Part shown: positions 26,539 through 35,313 of the stretch, piece after piece | How the letters are laid out: each line of letters opens with the position of its first letter | Numbering within the stretch: position 1 is the stretch's first letter | Assembly: GCA_958296405.1 (NCBI GenBank) | Contig: OY282519.1 | Location: 1,844,132 to 1,908,131 of the forward strand | Reading direction: 5' to 3' | Length of the DNA stretch: 64,000 nucleotides | Source: an uncultured Pseudomonadales bacterium | GTDB taxonomy: Bacteria > Pseudomonadota > Gammaproteobacteria > Pseudomonadales > Azotimanducaceae | The notes under the pieces: model-generated | Database searches by the model: none | The model's input: the letters and a program-made list of their open reading frames with translations, nothing else | Told to the model about the DNA's origin: nothing | Made by a program: the position numbers and the translations under genes

Positions 26539-26692
26539 AGCCGGGCGGCAAGGCAAGATACTCGCGGATGACTTGACGGTTGATGCGCAACAGCTCAGTT
26601 CGGCGCGAATTGGCCAAAACATCCAGCGCAGCTTGGCGGCCCGGCAAGTTTGCAGAACGGGCTGCCACCAACACATTGGTGTCCACGAACAT
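26420..26692 (-). pseudogene. PIN-domain toxin, truncated
   Basis: The first 47 residues (MFVDTNVLVAARSANLPG to IREYLA, 26692-26552) are the start of a VapC-like PIN ribonuclease with the catalytic Asp in VDTNVL and Glu in REYLA. After that the frame runs into sequence antisense to the flavin monooxygenase and shows no PIN similarity; a whole domain needs about 130 residues. The C-terminal two thirds, including the last catalytic acidic residues, are lost. It begins two bases after the stop of the DUF7662 gene, so it was once part of that operon. Confidence 0.7.
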
Positions 26693-26694
26693 GG

Positions 26695-27105
26695 CTAGCG
26701 CCCGTGTTCGCCGTAGATATGCTCGCGATTGGCCGAAAATCCCTCCGGCCAAGCGCCGAAGTCGTGCGGTGGGAAAATCTCCTCAATCGAAAGGGCTTGC
26801 TGGCCGCGGTTCCACGTGGCGGCATCGTCGACTCGCTCGAACACTAACGCCTCGGTCATTAAGTCCACGGCTCTGGTTCGCCAACCGGCGGCGCACCAGG
26901 CGAGCGCATGGCTATGGCCACCGTTGGCTTGATTCGACCACCACGGGCGATGGACACGGGCTGAGTTCGGCAGGGAGAAGCCTAGTATGGTCTCGATCTC
27001 CCGGAACGTGGCGCGCCACTGCCGTGCGTCAGTCGTAATGAGATGCCGGAACAGCGGCGCGTACTTGCCGCGCACCGCCACGTGTCGCATGAGTTCGTCG
27101 TTCAT
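26695..27105 (-). CDS. DUF7662-like small protein
   Basis: 136-residue protein consisting essentially of one domain that I recognise as DUF7662: KYAPLFRHLI, ETILGFSLPNSARVHRPWWS, CAAGWRTRAVDL and ALVFERV. The same domain forms the N-terminus of the upstream gene, with high similarity, so this is a tandem duplicate. It overlaps the upstream stop by four bases (ATGA) and its own stop is two bases before the PIN start. Function is unknown; the layout recalls an antitoxin or regulator followed by a toxin, but that is inference. Confidence 0.7.
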   Translation of the reverse strand: MNDELMRHVAVRGKYAPLFRHLITTDARQWRATFREIETILGFSLPNSARVHRPWWSNQANGGHSHALAWCAAGWRTRAVDLMTEALVFERVDDAATWNRGQQALSIEEIFPPHDFGAWPEGFSANREHIYGEHGR

Positions 27106-27950
27106 CGCTGATCGTTCCAAGGTGGAGCCAACACATCGATTAGCCGCTCTTCCAATGGGCGAGGGTGACCCGTTCGATGTATCCAAAGGTCTATGGCCAG
27201 CCGACCCTGCGTTGCCGCCAAGATGGCGTGGTTCACCTTGCAGTTCGTGGACTGGCCGCCTTTGAAGCAGTTCTTCGGCTGTATTTGTGCATAGCCGGAT
27301 GGTCCCCATCTTCGCCGGAGATTCGTTGCTATGCCAACATAGACCAACTTCTCCGCGACGGTGATTGCGTACACGCCGGGTGCCGCTGGCAGCCTAGGCA
27401 CGGCGAAGCGGCAGAATGGGCCAGCGCCATGGCGGTTGAGCGGCGTGGACGGCGCCCTGACATATCGGCTCTGCGGCATGTACTCCATCGGTCTTCCGTC
27501 CGGCCCGGCCTCTGGTGTGATCCGCGCGGAGCGCTGGAACACCTGGCCTTCTAAAGTCATCGTTCGTGCAGCGTTGGGGATGGGCGCGGCCTCCGCATCG
27601 GGTTGAGCGTGTTCTGCGGCGTGGCCGTGGCGCCGGCTTTTCTCTAGTGACGGCGGACGGGAACTGCCGGACGTCAGCGCGTTGCGCTCGACACGCTCGA
27701 AAACTAGGGTCTCCGTTTTCATGTCCACCATGCTGGTTCGCCAGCCTGCCGCTTGCCAAACGCGAGCTTGGCCGTGGCCGCGGTCAGTCTGATTCGCCCA
27801 CCACGGGCGGTGCGTGCGAGCCGACTTCGGTAGGCGAAAGCCCAGTATGTGCTCGATGTCCAAGAAGGTGACGCGCCACCGGGGGACATCGAGTGCGCTG
27901 AGATGTTGGAAAAGCGGCTCGTACTTGCCAAGCCGAGGTTGGTCTTTCAT
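27102..27950 (-). CDS. DUF7662 plus GIY-YIG nuclease fusion
   Basis: 282-residue two-domain protein. Residues 9-87 are a DUF7662-like domain (KYEPLFQHLS, HILGFRLPKSARTHRPWWAN, LVFERV). A polar linker follows to about 185. Residues 192-280 are a GIY-YIG endonuclease core: GVYAITVAEKLVYVG with the two Tyr, NLRRRWG with the catalytic Arg, PLEERLIDVL with the metal-binding Glu and an Asn near the end. It is first in an operon with a second DUF7662 gene and a PIN remnant. A nuclease role in defence or mobility is plausible but unproved. Its promoter must lie in or next to repeat cluster 2. Confidence 0.75.
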   Translation of the reverse strand: MKDQPRLGKYEPLFQHLSALDVPRWRVTFLDIEHILGFRLPKSARTHRPWWANQTDRGHGQARVWQAAGWRTSMVDMKTETLVFERVERNALTSGSSRPPSLEKSRRHGHAAEHAQPDAEAAPIPNAARTMTLEGQVFQRSARITPEAGPDGRPMEYMPQSRYVRAPSTPLNRHGAGPFCRFAVPRLPAAPGVYAITVAEKLVYVGIATNLRRRWGPSGYAQIQPKNCFKGGQSTNCKVNHAILAATQGRLAIDLWIHRTGHPRPLEERLIDVLAPPWNDQR

Positions 27951-28046
27951 CTCCGTCCTATCTTAAGCACTAACTCACATATTAGGGACAGAGTACGAAC
28001 ACTCGCTCGTAGCAAACCCACGGCGGCGAGTCGTCTCTGCGCCAAG

Positions 28047-28218
28047 GGGACAGGCACCGTTTTCCCGTACGGGAACCGCTAGACCGCTGGGCGGGACAGG
28101 CACTGTTTTCCCGGTACGGGCATCGCTAGACGGGGACAAGACGCGCTAAACGAGGTACCCCCAAGCGGCGGCGAACGACACCAAGCGGGACAGGCATCTC
28201 GCTAAACGGGACAGGCAC
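28047..28218 (+). repeat. GGGACAGGCAC repeat cluster 2
   Basis: Three exact copies (28047, 28093, 28208) and one ending in T (28187), on the + strand. The first two belong to a longer unit: GGGACAGGCAC, then (C/T)GTTTTCCCG, a palindrome around GTACGGG, then a stretch ending CGCTAGAC. It lies between the divergent GIY-YIG and Nudix genes, inside a 340-base region without other genes. Confidence 0.85.
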
Positions 28219-28292
28219 GCTTATCTCTGGGCTGGGATGCCAGCGGGCCCCACGAGCGGCACCAGCCGAAGCCTCTGCTATGCTTCCGGCGC

Positions 28293-28883
28293 ATGCCCCT
28301 GATTCCCGTGGATTGGTGCCCGCAGGCGGCCACGTTGGTGTTCATCGAGCGCGATGGAGCCTCGTTGGCGGCGCCTGGAGAGGGCGCGGTGTTGCTCATT
28401 CGCAAGAAGCGTGGCCACGGCGCGGGCAAGGTGAACGCGCCAGGCGGGCGCATCGAACCGGACGAGACGCCCTACGAATGCGCTGCGCGGGAAGTGTGGG
28501 AGGAGGTTGGGTTGCGCTGCGGCCCGCTCACGCCGGCCGGGTTGCTGCGCTGCCACGACCGCAAGAACGGCTATGACATGCGGGGCTTTGCGTTCCACGC
28601 CCAAGCGTTCGAAGGCGAGCCCATTGAAACCGATGAGGCGGTGCCATTCTGGTGCGCTTGGGATGCCGTGCCAGTGGGCGAAATGTGGGAGCCAGACCGC
28701 TATTGGCTGCCGTCCATACGCATGCACCGCCCCGTGCGGGCGGATTTGCTGTTTGAGAATGACCGCTTGGTGTCGCGCCGGGTGCGCCCCGTGCGGCCAA
28801 CCGAGTTAGATGCCTATCTCGGTGCCTTTGGCGTAGTGGGTGGTGGCCAAGCAACGCGACGCGGCGTGTCGTTTGGCGGTTGA
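28293..28883 (+). CDS. Nudix hydrolase (MutT/MTH1-like)
   Basis: 196-residue Nudix pyrophosphohydrolase. The Nudix box GGRIEPDETPYECAAREVWEE followed by VG matches GX5EX7REUXEEXGU fully. The second half (KNGYDMRGFAFHAQAFEG, EMWEPDRYWLP) resembles the MTH1/8-oxo-dGTP branch, which cleanses oxidised nucleotides. There is no clear ribosome site; a TATGCT lies eight bases before the ATG, so a leaderless message is possible. The last 40 residues are poorly conserved. It is expressed away from repeat cluster 2. Confidence 0.87.
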   Translation: MPLIPVDWCPQAATLVFIERDGASLAAPGEGAVLLIRKKRGHGAGKVNAPGGRIEPDETPYECAAREVWEEVGLRCGPLTPAGLLRCHDRKNGYDMRGFAFHAQAFEGEPIETDEAVPFWCAWDAVPVGEMWEPDRYWLPSIRMHRPVRADLLFENDRLVSRRVRPVRPTELDAYLGAFGVVGGGQATRRGVSFGG

Positions 28884-28942
28884 CCCAAACACCGCCGCCG
28901 ACATCCCGCTCACCGAGCCATCCGCGAAGCCCTCGCGGGACG

Positions 28943-29869
28943 CTATGTTTCCACCGGGTTTGTTGGATCCGTGATCCACTCGCTCCAAGAGCCGGGATAG
29001 AGCGGTGGTTCAGCCAATCCGGCATGCATCATGGCGAGCACAACGTGCGTCGCGCTGATGCCGGAGCCGCAATAGCACACCACGTCGCCCTCGCGCCTGT
29101 CGCCCAACAACCGTTCGAAGCGGGCGCGCAACGAGGCTCGGTCTAGAAATCTGCCGTCCGCGGCTAAGTTGTCTTGAAAGGGCGTGTTGAGGGCGCCCGG
29201 AATGTGGCCGGCAATCGGGTCCAACGTCTCATTCTCGCCCCGAAAACGATCCGCAGCGCGCGCATCGAGCAGATGCCAGGCACCCGACGCAGCGTTCTCA
29301 CGCACCGCTTGCATGGTCACCGGCGCTGGCGGCGGCGCCGTCACCATCGCGCCAACCTGCTCCGCGCCGAGCGTCGCTGCCCTCTCGGCCCCCGCCGGCT
29401 CGGCCACATCCGCCTCCACCGCCGCCTCGATGCGTCTTTGCGCTTCCCCGCCGCCCGTCACGCCGGCATCACGCCAAGCAAGCCACGCCTGATAACCCCC
29501 ATCCAACACCGCGGCTGCGCTGTGGCCTGCCCACCGCGCCATCCACCAAAGCCGCGCGGCGAACAGGCCGCCGCTGTCGTCATACGCCACGAGTTGCGCC
29601 GCGTCGTCCACGCCGTGGGAGCGCAGCAACTGGCGGAAGGCGTCGCGCTCCGGCAACGGGTGCCGTCCCGTCTTCCCCGGCGTCACGCGGCCGGCCAAGT
29701 CTCGGTCTAAGTGCAGATGGACGGCACCGGGAATGTGGCCAGCTTGGAACGACGCCGCGCCGGCGTCAGCATCCTTGAGGTCGAACCGGCAATCGAAGAG
29801 CCGCACTCGATCGGCGTCAAGGCCCGCCAACGCCTCGGCGGAAATCAGTGTGTGGAAGTACACCGGCAT
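28943..29869 (-). CDS. sseA: 3-mercaptopyruvate / thiosulfate sulfurtransferase
   Basis: 308-residue protein with two rhodanese domains. The first is inactive, with AYDDSGGLFAARLWWM in the active-site position. The second carries the catalytic loop CYCGSGISA, matching the CGSGVTA type of 3-mercaptopyruvate sulfurtransferases. Domain boundaries are about 1-150 and 185-305. ATG 29869 follows GGGAG at good spacing. It is convergent with the Nudix gene and downstream of the class III aminotransferase on the same strand, 61 bases away. The gene symbol rests on fold and loop, not on a close match. Confidence 0.85.
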   Translation of the reverse strand: MPVYFHTLISAEALAGLDADRVRLFDCRFDLKDADAGAASFQAGHIPGAVHLHLDRDLAGRVTPGKTGRHPLPERDAFRQLLRSHGVDDAAQLVAYDDSGGLFAARLWWMARWAGHSAAAVLDGGYQAWLAWRDAGVTGGGEAQRRIEAAVEADVAEPAGAERAATLGAEQVGAMVTAPPPAPVTMQAVRENAASGAWHLLDARAADRFRGENETLDPIAGHIPGALNTPFQDNLAADGRFLDRASLRARFERLLGDRREGDVVCYCGSGISATHVVLAMMHAGLAEPPLYPGSWSEWITDPTNPVET

Positions 29870-29930
29870 TGCAACGTCTCCCCAAAGTCGCCCCGCATGG
29901 TAACCCGCCCGAGGCCTGCGCCCGGCCGCC

Positions 29931-31223
29931 TCATACCACGGCGTCCAACGCGGCCTGCAGCGTGGTGACGATCCGGTCCACGTCGCCGTCGTCAATCGTG
30001 AACGCCGGCCCGATAACGATGATGTCCCGTGCCTCTCCAGTGCCGCCGCCATAGACGAACACGCCGCGCTGCAGCGCCTCCATTACCACTCGGGTGGTGA
30101 TGTTGTCCGCTTCGGAAAAGAGCGCCAAGGAACTGCGATCCTGCACGATTTCGATGCCGAGCAGCAGCCCCAGCCCCCGCGTTTCGGCAACATGGGGATG
30201 GTTCTTGAAGGCGGCATCGAGTTCGGCCCGCAGCTTGGCGCCCATCTGCGCCGAACGCTCCACGAGACGCTCCCGCGTCATGATCTCAAGCACCTTGTCC
30301 GCCGCTGCGCAGGCGGCGGGATGGGCGGCGAAGGTGTGGAACATCACGTTGAAACCGGCGTCGATGATGGGCGCGGCCACAGCATCGGTGCCGAATATGG
30401 CGGTCAGTGGAGCGTAGCCGCCCGCAAGCCCCTTCCCTGCCACAATCAAGTCTGGCTGGAACGGCCAGTGCTGGTAGCCGAACTTGAGCCCCGTGCGCCC
30501 GAACCCCGTCATCACCTCGTCGACGATGAGCAGAATGTCATGGCGGTCGCACAGTTCGCGCACTCCGGGCCAGTAAGCGTCCGGCGGCACCAGCGCACCG
30601 CCGCTTGCCCCCACCACCGGCTCCCCGATGAACGCGGCAATGGTGTCTGGTCCTTCCCGTTCGATGGCCGCCTCCACCGCCTCAACGTAGTAGCGCCCGG
30701 CGTCGTTGCCTGGGCAGCGCAGGGGATATGGAGTGGGCGACACTGGATATTGCTGCAATGTGTGCGTCAGCCCTTTGCGCCGCGCGGCGTGGCCGCCCAC
30801 AGCCGTGGTGGCCAACGTGGTGCCGTGGTAGGAGAGAGACCTGCCCATCACCTTGTGCTTCTCTGGCCGCCCCTGCGCCGCGAAGTGTTGGATGGCGATC
30901 TTCATGGCGGATTCCACACCCTCGGAACCGCCGCAGGTGAGGTGCATGTGCGTGAATGCAGGCGGCAGCCAGTCTGCCTGCAGCCGTTCCGTGAGCCGCG
31001 TCCGCGAGGGCGTGAGCCAAGGCGGCACCACATAGCCCTCACGCAAGGTCGCCTCTGCCACCGCTTCGGCCACCTCGGCCCGGCCAAACCCGATGTTGGT
31101 GACGATGGCGCCGCCGGCCGCGTCCAACACGCGGCGGCCATCCGCCGTCCACAGGTAGGCGCCCTCGGCACGGTCGATGGTGATGTTGCGTTCTAACGGA
31201 ACGAAGGGGTACGCGGTGCTCAT
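29931..31223 (-). CDS. Class III aminotransferase
   Basis: 430-residue PLP-dependent omega-aminotransferase. GGSEGVESAMKIA binds the cofactor phosphate, SYHGTTL stacks on PLP, IVDEVMTGFGRTG contains the key Asp and VAGKGLAGGYAPL the PLP lysine. Members move amino groups from omega-amino acids, diamines or taurine-like compounds to pyruvate or 2-oxoglutarate. The ATG start and length are normal. Substrate unknown; the neighbouring sulfurtransferase gives no firm clue. Confidence 0.88.
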   Translation of the reverse strand: MSTAYPFVPLERNITIDRAEGAYLWTADGRRVLDAAGGAIVTNIGFGRAEVAEAVAEATLREGYVVPPWLTPSRTRLTERLQADWLPPAFTHMHLTCGGSEGVESAMKIAIQHFAAQGRPEKHKVMGRSLSYHGTTLATTAVGGHAARRKGLTHTLQQYPVSPTPYPLRCPGNDAGRYYVEAVEAAIEREGPDTIAAFIGEPVVGASGGALVPPDAYWPGVRELCDRHDILLIVDEVMTGFGRTGLKFGYQHWPFQPDLIVAGKGLAGGYAPLTAIFGTDAVAAPIIDAGFNVMFHTFAAHPAACAAADKVLEIMTRERLVERSAQMGAKLRAELDAAFKNHPHVAETRGLGLLLGIEIVQDRSSLALFSEADNITTRVVMEALQRGVFVYGGGTGEARDIIVIGPAFTIDDGDVDRIVTTLQAALDAVV

Positions 31224-31353
31224 GGGCGCATCGTCCGCCGGCAGGGACGCGAGGTCAAGCAGCGGCGGGCATAGGCATGTTCTGGTTCAAGGCATTGACC
31301 TTACGGCATGGAAGCGGGTAACAAGACGCGAGGACGAGGCGGCGGAGGACGCT

Positions 31354-32358
31354 GTGCAGGGCATTCATCTGAATCGGGTGACGGAGTGGGCGCAAACGCG
31401 CATCCCAGAACTCAAGCCGCCGCTCGAGTTCTCGCTCATCGCCGGTGGCCACTCCAACCTCACTTACAAGTTCGTCGATGCGCGCGGCGCCGCCTTTGTG
31501 CTGCGCCGGCCACCGCTGGGCCATGTGTTGGAGAGCGCCCACGACATGGGGCGCGAACATCGCATCATCGCGGCGCTGTGGGGCACGGATGTGCCCGTGG
31601 CGCCGGCCCTCGGCCTATGTGAAGACACGTCGGTGAATGATGCGCCGTTCTATCTGATGCGGTTTGTGGAGGGCGTGGTGCCGCACGACGCGACGGCCCT
31701 GCAGGACACTTCCGAGGCGCAGCGGCGAACCCTTGGCGAACATGTCATCGCGGCGCTTGCGCAACTGCACAGCATCAACCCGGACGATGTGGGCCTCGGC
31801 AACCTTGGCCGCAAGGAAGCGTACTTGGCGCGGCAACTGCGGCGCTGGTCGAAGCAGTGGGCCGCCACCAAGACCCACGAAATCCCCGAGATGGAGGAGA
31901 GCGAGCGCCTGCTGCGCGAAGACATGCCGGAGCAGGTTGGCGCTGCCATCGTGCATGGAGACTATCGCCTCGGCAACATGATCGTCGGTGCTGGCCGCAT
32001 CAGGGCCATTTTGGATTGGGAGCTCTGTACCCTAGGCGACCCCTTGGCAGACTTGGGTTACCTGCTGAACAATTGGACGCTGCCCGGCGAGCCCGGTGAC
32101 ACGCTGGCCGCCACCGGCGCCGGTGGTTTCCCAGAGCGGGACGAAGTGTGTGCAGGGTATGCCGAAGCCACGGGGCGAGACCTCACGCAGATTCGCTACT
32201 ACCGCGCCTTCTCGCACTGGCGCTTGGCTGCGATTGGCCAAGGCGTGTACAAGCGCTACTTGGTTGGCGCGATGGGCGAGAGCCGCGGTGTGGACTTGGA
32301 GCGGCAGAAGGCTGGCGTCGCAGCGCGGGCGAAGGCGGCGCTTGATTTGTTGGGTTGA
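31354..32358 (+). CDS. APH-type phosphotransferase (ACAD10/11 N-domain-like)
   Basis: 334-residue kinase of the aminoglycoside-phosphotransferase fold. The N-lobe glycine loop is IAGGHSNLTYKF, the substrate-side segment VLRRPPLGHVLESAHDMGRE is typical of the bacterial relatives of ACAD10/11, the catalytic loop is HGDYRLGNMI and the metal Asp is in ILDWELCTLGDPLADL. In ACAD11 this domain phosphorylates 4-hydroxyacyl-CoAs. GTG 31354 lies after GGCGGAGGA; the frame is open upstream but without conservation. A paralogue of identical length lies at 43.4 kb. Confidence 0.85.
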   Translation: MQGIHLNRVTEWAQTRIPELKPPLEFSLIAGGHSNLTYKFVDARGAAFVLRRPPLGHVLESAHDMGREHRIIAALWGTDVPVAPALGLCEDTSVNDAPFYLMRFVEGVVPHDATALQDTSEAQRRTLGEHVIAALAQLHSINPDDVGLGNLGRKEAYLARQLRRWSKQWAATKTHEIPEMEESERLLREDMPEQVGAAIVHGDYRLGNMIVGAGRIRAILDWELCTLGDPLADLGYLLNNWTLPGEPGDTLAATGAGGFPERDEVCAGYAEATGRDLTQIRYYRAFSHWRLAAIGQGVYKRYLVGAMGESRGVDLERQKAGVAARAKAALDLLG

Positions 32359-32403
32359 GGCGGGGGTGCTAGCATGTAGGGGTAAACAGTCTCCAAGGAA
32401 GCA

Positions 32404-33957
32404 ATGGTGCCACTCGATGACGGACGTAAGCTTACGGTCCACGCGATGCCCGTTGGTGGCGCACGCCATGAAGGCTATATCGATAGTCTCCGCAAGACTT
32501 GGGACTGGTTGAACGAACCGCGAACCGAAGACGAGTTCATTGGTTGGTTTCGACAACTCGGCTGGAAGAGTGAAGGAAACACGCTCAATACTCTGGGTTT
32601 CCTTGCTGATCTCGGCTTTGTTGTTAGGCGGACAGACAGACTTGGCAGACCCCATTCTGGGCAGTTTGACTCTGATGAATCGATAATTCGAGCTCTTCAT
32701 GAGAAATACACGTTCATTGGTGAGCTACTCACGGAGATCGATACGGAACCAAAAAGCCTCGAAGAGCTCATGCAGGCTGCTCAGCGTGACTTCAACATGC
32801 GGAAGATCCGCGATCAAATGAATCGCCGTCGATATTGGTTGCAATCAGCGGGGATGCTCCAGTATCAAAACGGAAAATCACACATCACCCCCGGAGGCAG
32901 GTCATTTCTCTCATCGTTGAAGCTCGATGTGAATGCGAGAGTGCAAGAGACGCGCGGCCTTGCCCATGTGCGCCCGCGCTTTGCGCTCAACACCATTCTC
33001 TATGGCCCGCCGGGTACAGGGAAGACCTATGCAACCTTCCGGCGCTGCGTGGAAATCTGCGATGGTTCAGAGCCTTTGGACGACGAGGTGCAAGGTCGCT
33101 ACAAGGAACTTGTGCGTGAAGGGCGTGTCGCGTTTATCACCTTTCACCAGTCCTATGGCTATGAGGAGTTCGTGGAGGGGCTGCGTCCTGATCCGGACAG
33201 CGCTGGCGGACTTCGTCTCATTGCCACCGACGGAGTACTCAAGCGGATCGCCAAGTTGGCCCGTTGCAATAGCGAGGAGCTTTACGTTCTGGTGATCGAC
33301 GAGATCAATCGCGCCAATGTCTCGAAGGTGTTGGGTGAACTCATCACCATCTTGGAACCGGACAAGCGGGAGGGTGCCGACAACGAGGTGACGGTGACGC
33401 TGCCGCATTCGCACGAAGGCTTCAGGCTGCCGGCCAACTTGTACATCTTGGGCACCATGAACACCGCAGACCGTTCCATCGCACTGTTGGACACGGCTCT
33501 GCGTCGCCGCTTCGAGTTTGAGGAGCTGATGCCAGACCCAGAGAAGCTCGAGACCGTGGATGGCGTCGACTTGCAGGGGGTGCTTGGCGCAATCAACGAA
33601 CGCTTGGAGTACCTTATCGACCGGGACCATTTGATTGGCCATGCTTGGTTGATGGAGGCCACCACGAGAGCGGAGGTTGATGACATCCTGCGCCACAGGA
33701 TCATCCCGCTCCTCGCAGAGTACTTCTACGAGGATTGGGAGAAGGTCCAAGCCGTCTTGGGTGTCGGCTTCGTTCGCAGTGAGGCACTGAATGCCCCGCC
33801 GGGGCTAAAGGACACGGGAGGCCACGAGAAACGGTACCGTTGGTTTGTGCGAGGTGAGGAGTCGAAGCGCGGCCGGCCGGCCGAGCATATGGGCTTTTCG
33901 GACAAAGCATACCAAGACCTCGTGTCTGGGAGCGATGGATCTTCTCTCGCAGAGTGA
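32404..33957 (+). CDS. mcrB: McrB-type AAA+ GTPase with winged-helix N-terminus
   Basis: 517-residue motor subunit of a type IV McrBC restriction system. The P-loop GPPGTGKT (201-208), Walker B VLVIDEINRANV, and the sensor MNTADRSIALLDTALRRRFE are diagnostic of McrB, which uses GTP. The first 170 residues are not the usual McrB DNA-binding domain; they read as two winged-helix-like units (for example DFNMRKIRDQMNRRRYWLQ). These probably set target specificity. Base composition is visibly richer in A and T than the flanking genes. mcrC overlaps its end by 23 bases. Confidence 0.88.
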   Translation: MVPLDDGRKLTVHAMPVGGARHEGYIDSLRKTWDWLNEPRTEDEFIGWFRQLGWKSEGNTLNTLGFLADLGFVVRRTDRLGRPHSGQFDSDESIIRALHEKYTFIGELLTEIDTEPKSLEELMQAAQRDFNMRKIRDQMNRRRYWLQSAGMLQYQNGKSHITPGGRSFLSSLKLDVNARVQETRGLAHVRPRFALNTILYGPPGTGKTYATFRRCVEICDGSEPLDDEVQGRYKELVREGRVAFITFHQSYGYEEFVEGLRPDPDSAGGLRLIATDGVLKRIAKLARCNSEELYVLVIDEINRANVSKVLGELITILEPDKREGADNEVTVTLPHSHEGFRLPANLYILGTMNTADRSIALLDTALRRRFEFEELMPDPEKLETVDGVDLQGVLGAINERLEYLIDRDHLIGHAWLMEATTRAEVDDILRHRIIPLLAEYFYEDWEKVQAVLGVGFVRSEALNAPPGLKDTGGHEKRYRWFVRGEESKRGRPAEHMGFSDKAYQDLVSGSDGSSLAE

Positions 33958-35263
33958 TCCGTCGACCGCGGTGAGGAACACGGCGCTGGCGCCGGTCACC
34001 TGTCGAGAGAACAAAAGCGTCTGCATCGGCGAGGGGAAGAAGCTCACAGAGGGGAACGCGAGCCGGTTCCTAGAGCTAGCCGAGCGTCTGGGCCGGCGCC
34101 TTAAGCAGCCACAGCGCGTCCTAACTCGTGTCGCGGGCACTCGTGGCGGCGAGCATCTTAGGACTGGACAAGTCGTTGGCGTGCTGGCCATTCCGGGCCA
34201 AACCTTCGAGATTCTGCCCAAGATCGCTGGCGACGATTGTTCGGTGCGCCGGGCACTCATCCACATGATCGCTGTGGCGCACAACGTGCCTTTGGCCGAG
34301 GGCGAACTCGCTGCGTTGGGCTCGCAACGGCAAAGTCTTCTCGAACTCGTTATGGCGCTCTTCGTGCGACGGCTCGCCACCGCAGTACAGCGCGGGCTGC
34401 CGCGCCGCTACATAGAGAGGGAGGAGGATTTGGGGCTGCTGCGCGGTCGGCTCAATGTCGTCCGCCAGTTTACCCAGCTTGCGGTTCGGACAGATGTGCT
34501 CGCTTGCCGCTTCGACGAGCTATCCGAAAACACCCCGCTGAATCGTGTTCTCAAGGCAGCGGTTTCGCGCCTTGCCAGCATTGCCGGCAACGCCGCGAAC
34601 CAGAGGCGGCTCGCGGAGCTGGCGGCACGTTTGCAGTTCGTTGGCGAGACCCCGAACCCGCTTCGCGAGCCCGTGCGGCTAGACCGCACGAACACCGCTT
34701 TTCACAATCTCTACCACTTGGCGCGCCTCATCCTCTCCGGCGATTGGCAGACGACGACTGCCGGGGAGGCGATGGGCTTCACGCTGTTGTTTCCGATGAA
34801 CGTGCTGTTCGAGGGGTTCATCGGCCGGAGTCTGCAGCGCGTCCTCGGTCGGCAACGAGTGAAGCTACAACCCCGAGAGTTGAAAGCGTTGGTGGATCCC
34901 TTGGGCAGCCATCTGTTCGAGTTGCACCCAGACGTTGTGATCCAAACGTGCAACGGCGGTACGCCAATCATCCTCGACACCAAATGGAAGAAACTCAAGC
35001 GGCACGACGCGAACCTTGGCGTGAAAGGGCCTGATGTCTACCAGATGCTCGCCTATGCGCGACGGTATGGTGCCCGGCGCGTCATCCTCCTCTACCCATG
35101 GCACAAAGGGTTAGCTCCTGAGCCAGGCATCATCGAAATGTGGTCGACGGCAGATGCCGCCGAAAAGGTTGTCTTCGATATCGCGGCGGTAGACGTCGGC
35201 GAGCCAGCGAGCATCCCCGCTATGCTGCACCGTATCGTGGAACGGACTTCCCCTCTACGTTAG
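33935..35263 (+). CDS. mcrC: McrC nuclease subunit
   Basis: 442-residue PD-(D/E)XK nuclease that joins McrB hexamers and cuts modified DNA. Family blocks are GQVVGVLAIPGQTFEILPKI, MALFVRRL, RYIEREEDLGLLRGRLNV and the catalytic part LFELHPDVVI with ILDTKWKKL. ATG 33935 lies after GGGAG within mcrB. Together with mcrB it forms a complete-looking type IV restriction pair. Confidence 0.9.
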   Translation: MDLLSQSDPSTAVRNTALAPVTCRENKSVCIGEGKKLTEGNASRFLELAERLGRRLKQPQRVLTRVAGTRGGEHLRTGQVVGVLAIPGQTFEILPKIAGDDCSVRRALIHMIAVAHNVPLAEGELAALGSQRQSLLELVMALFVRRLATAVQRGLPRRYIEREEDLGLLRGRLNVVRQFTQLAVRTDVLACRFDELSENTPLNRVLKAAVSRLASIAGNAANQRRLAELAARLQFVGETPNPLREPVRLDRTNTAFHNLYHLARLILSGDWQTTTAGEAMGFTLLFPMNVLFEGFIGRSLQRVLGRQRVKLQPRELKALVDPLGSHLFELHPDVVIQTCNGGTPIILDTKWKKLKRHDANLGVKGPDVYQMLAYARRYGARRVILLYPWHKGLAPEPGIIEMWSTADAAEKVVFDIAAVDVGEPASIPAMLHRIVERTSPLR

Positions 35264-35313
35264 AGTACGGCAAATGGTGCGCGGCAGCGAAGCGCCAACG
35301 AAAGGAGCAGCCG

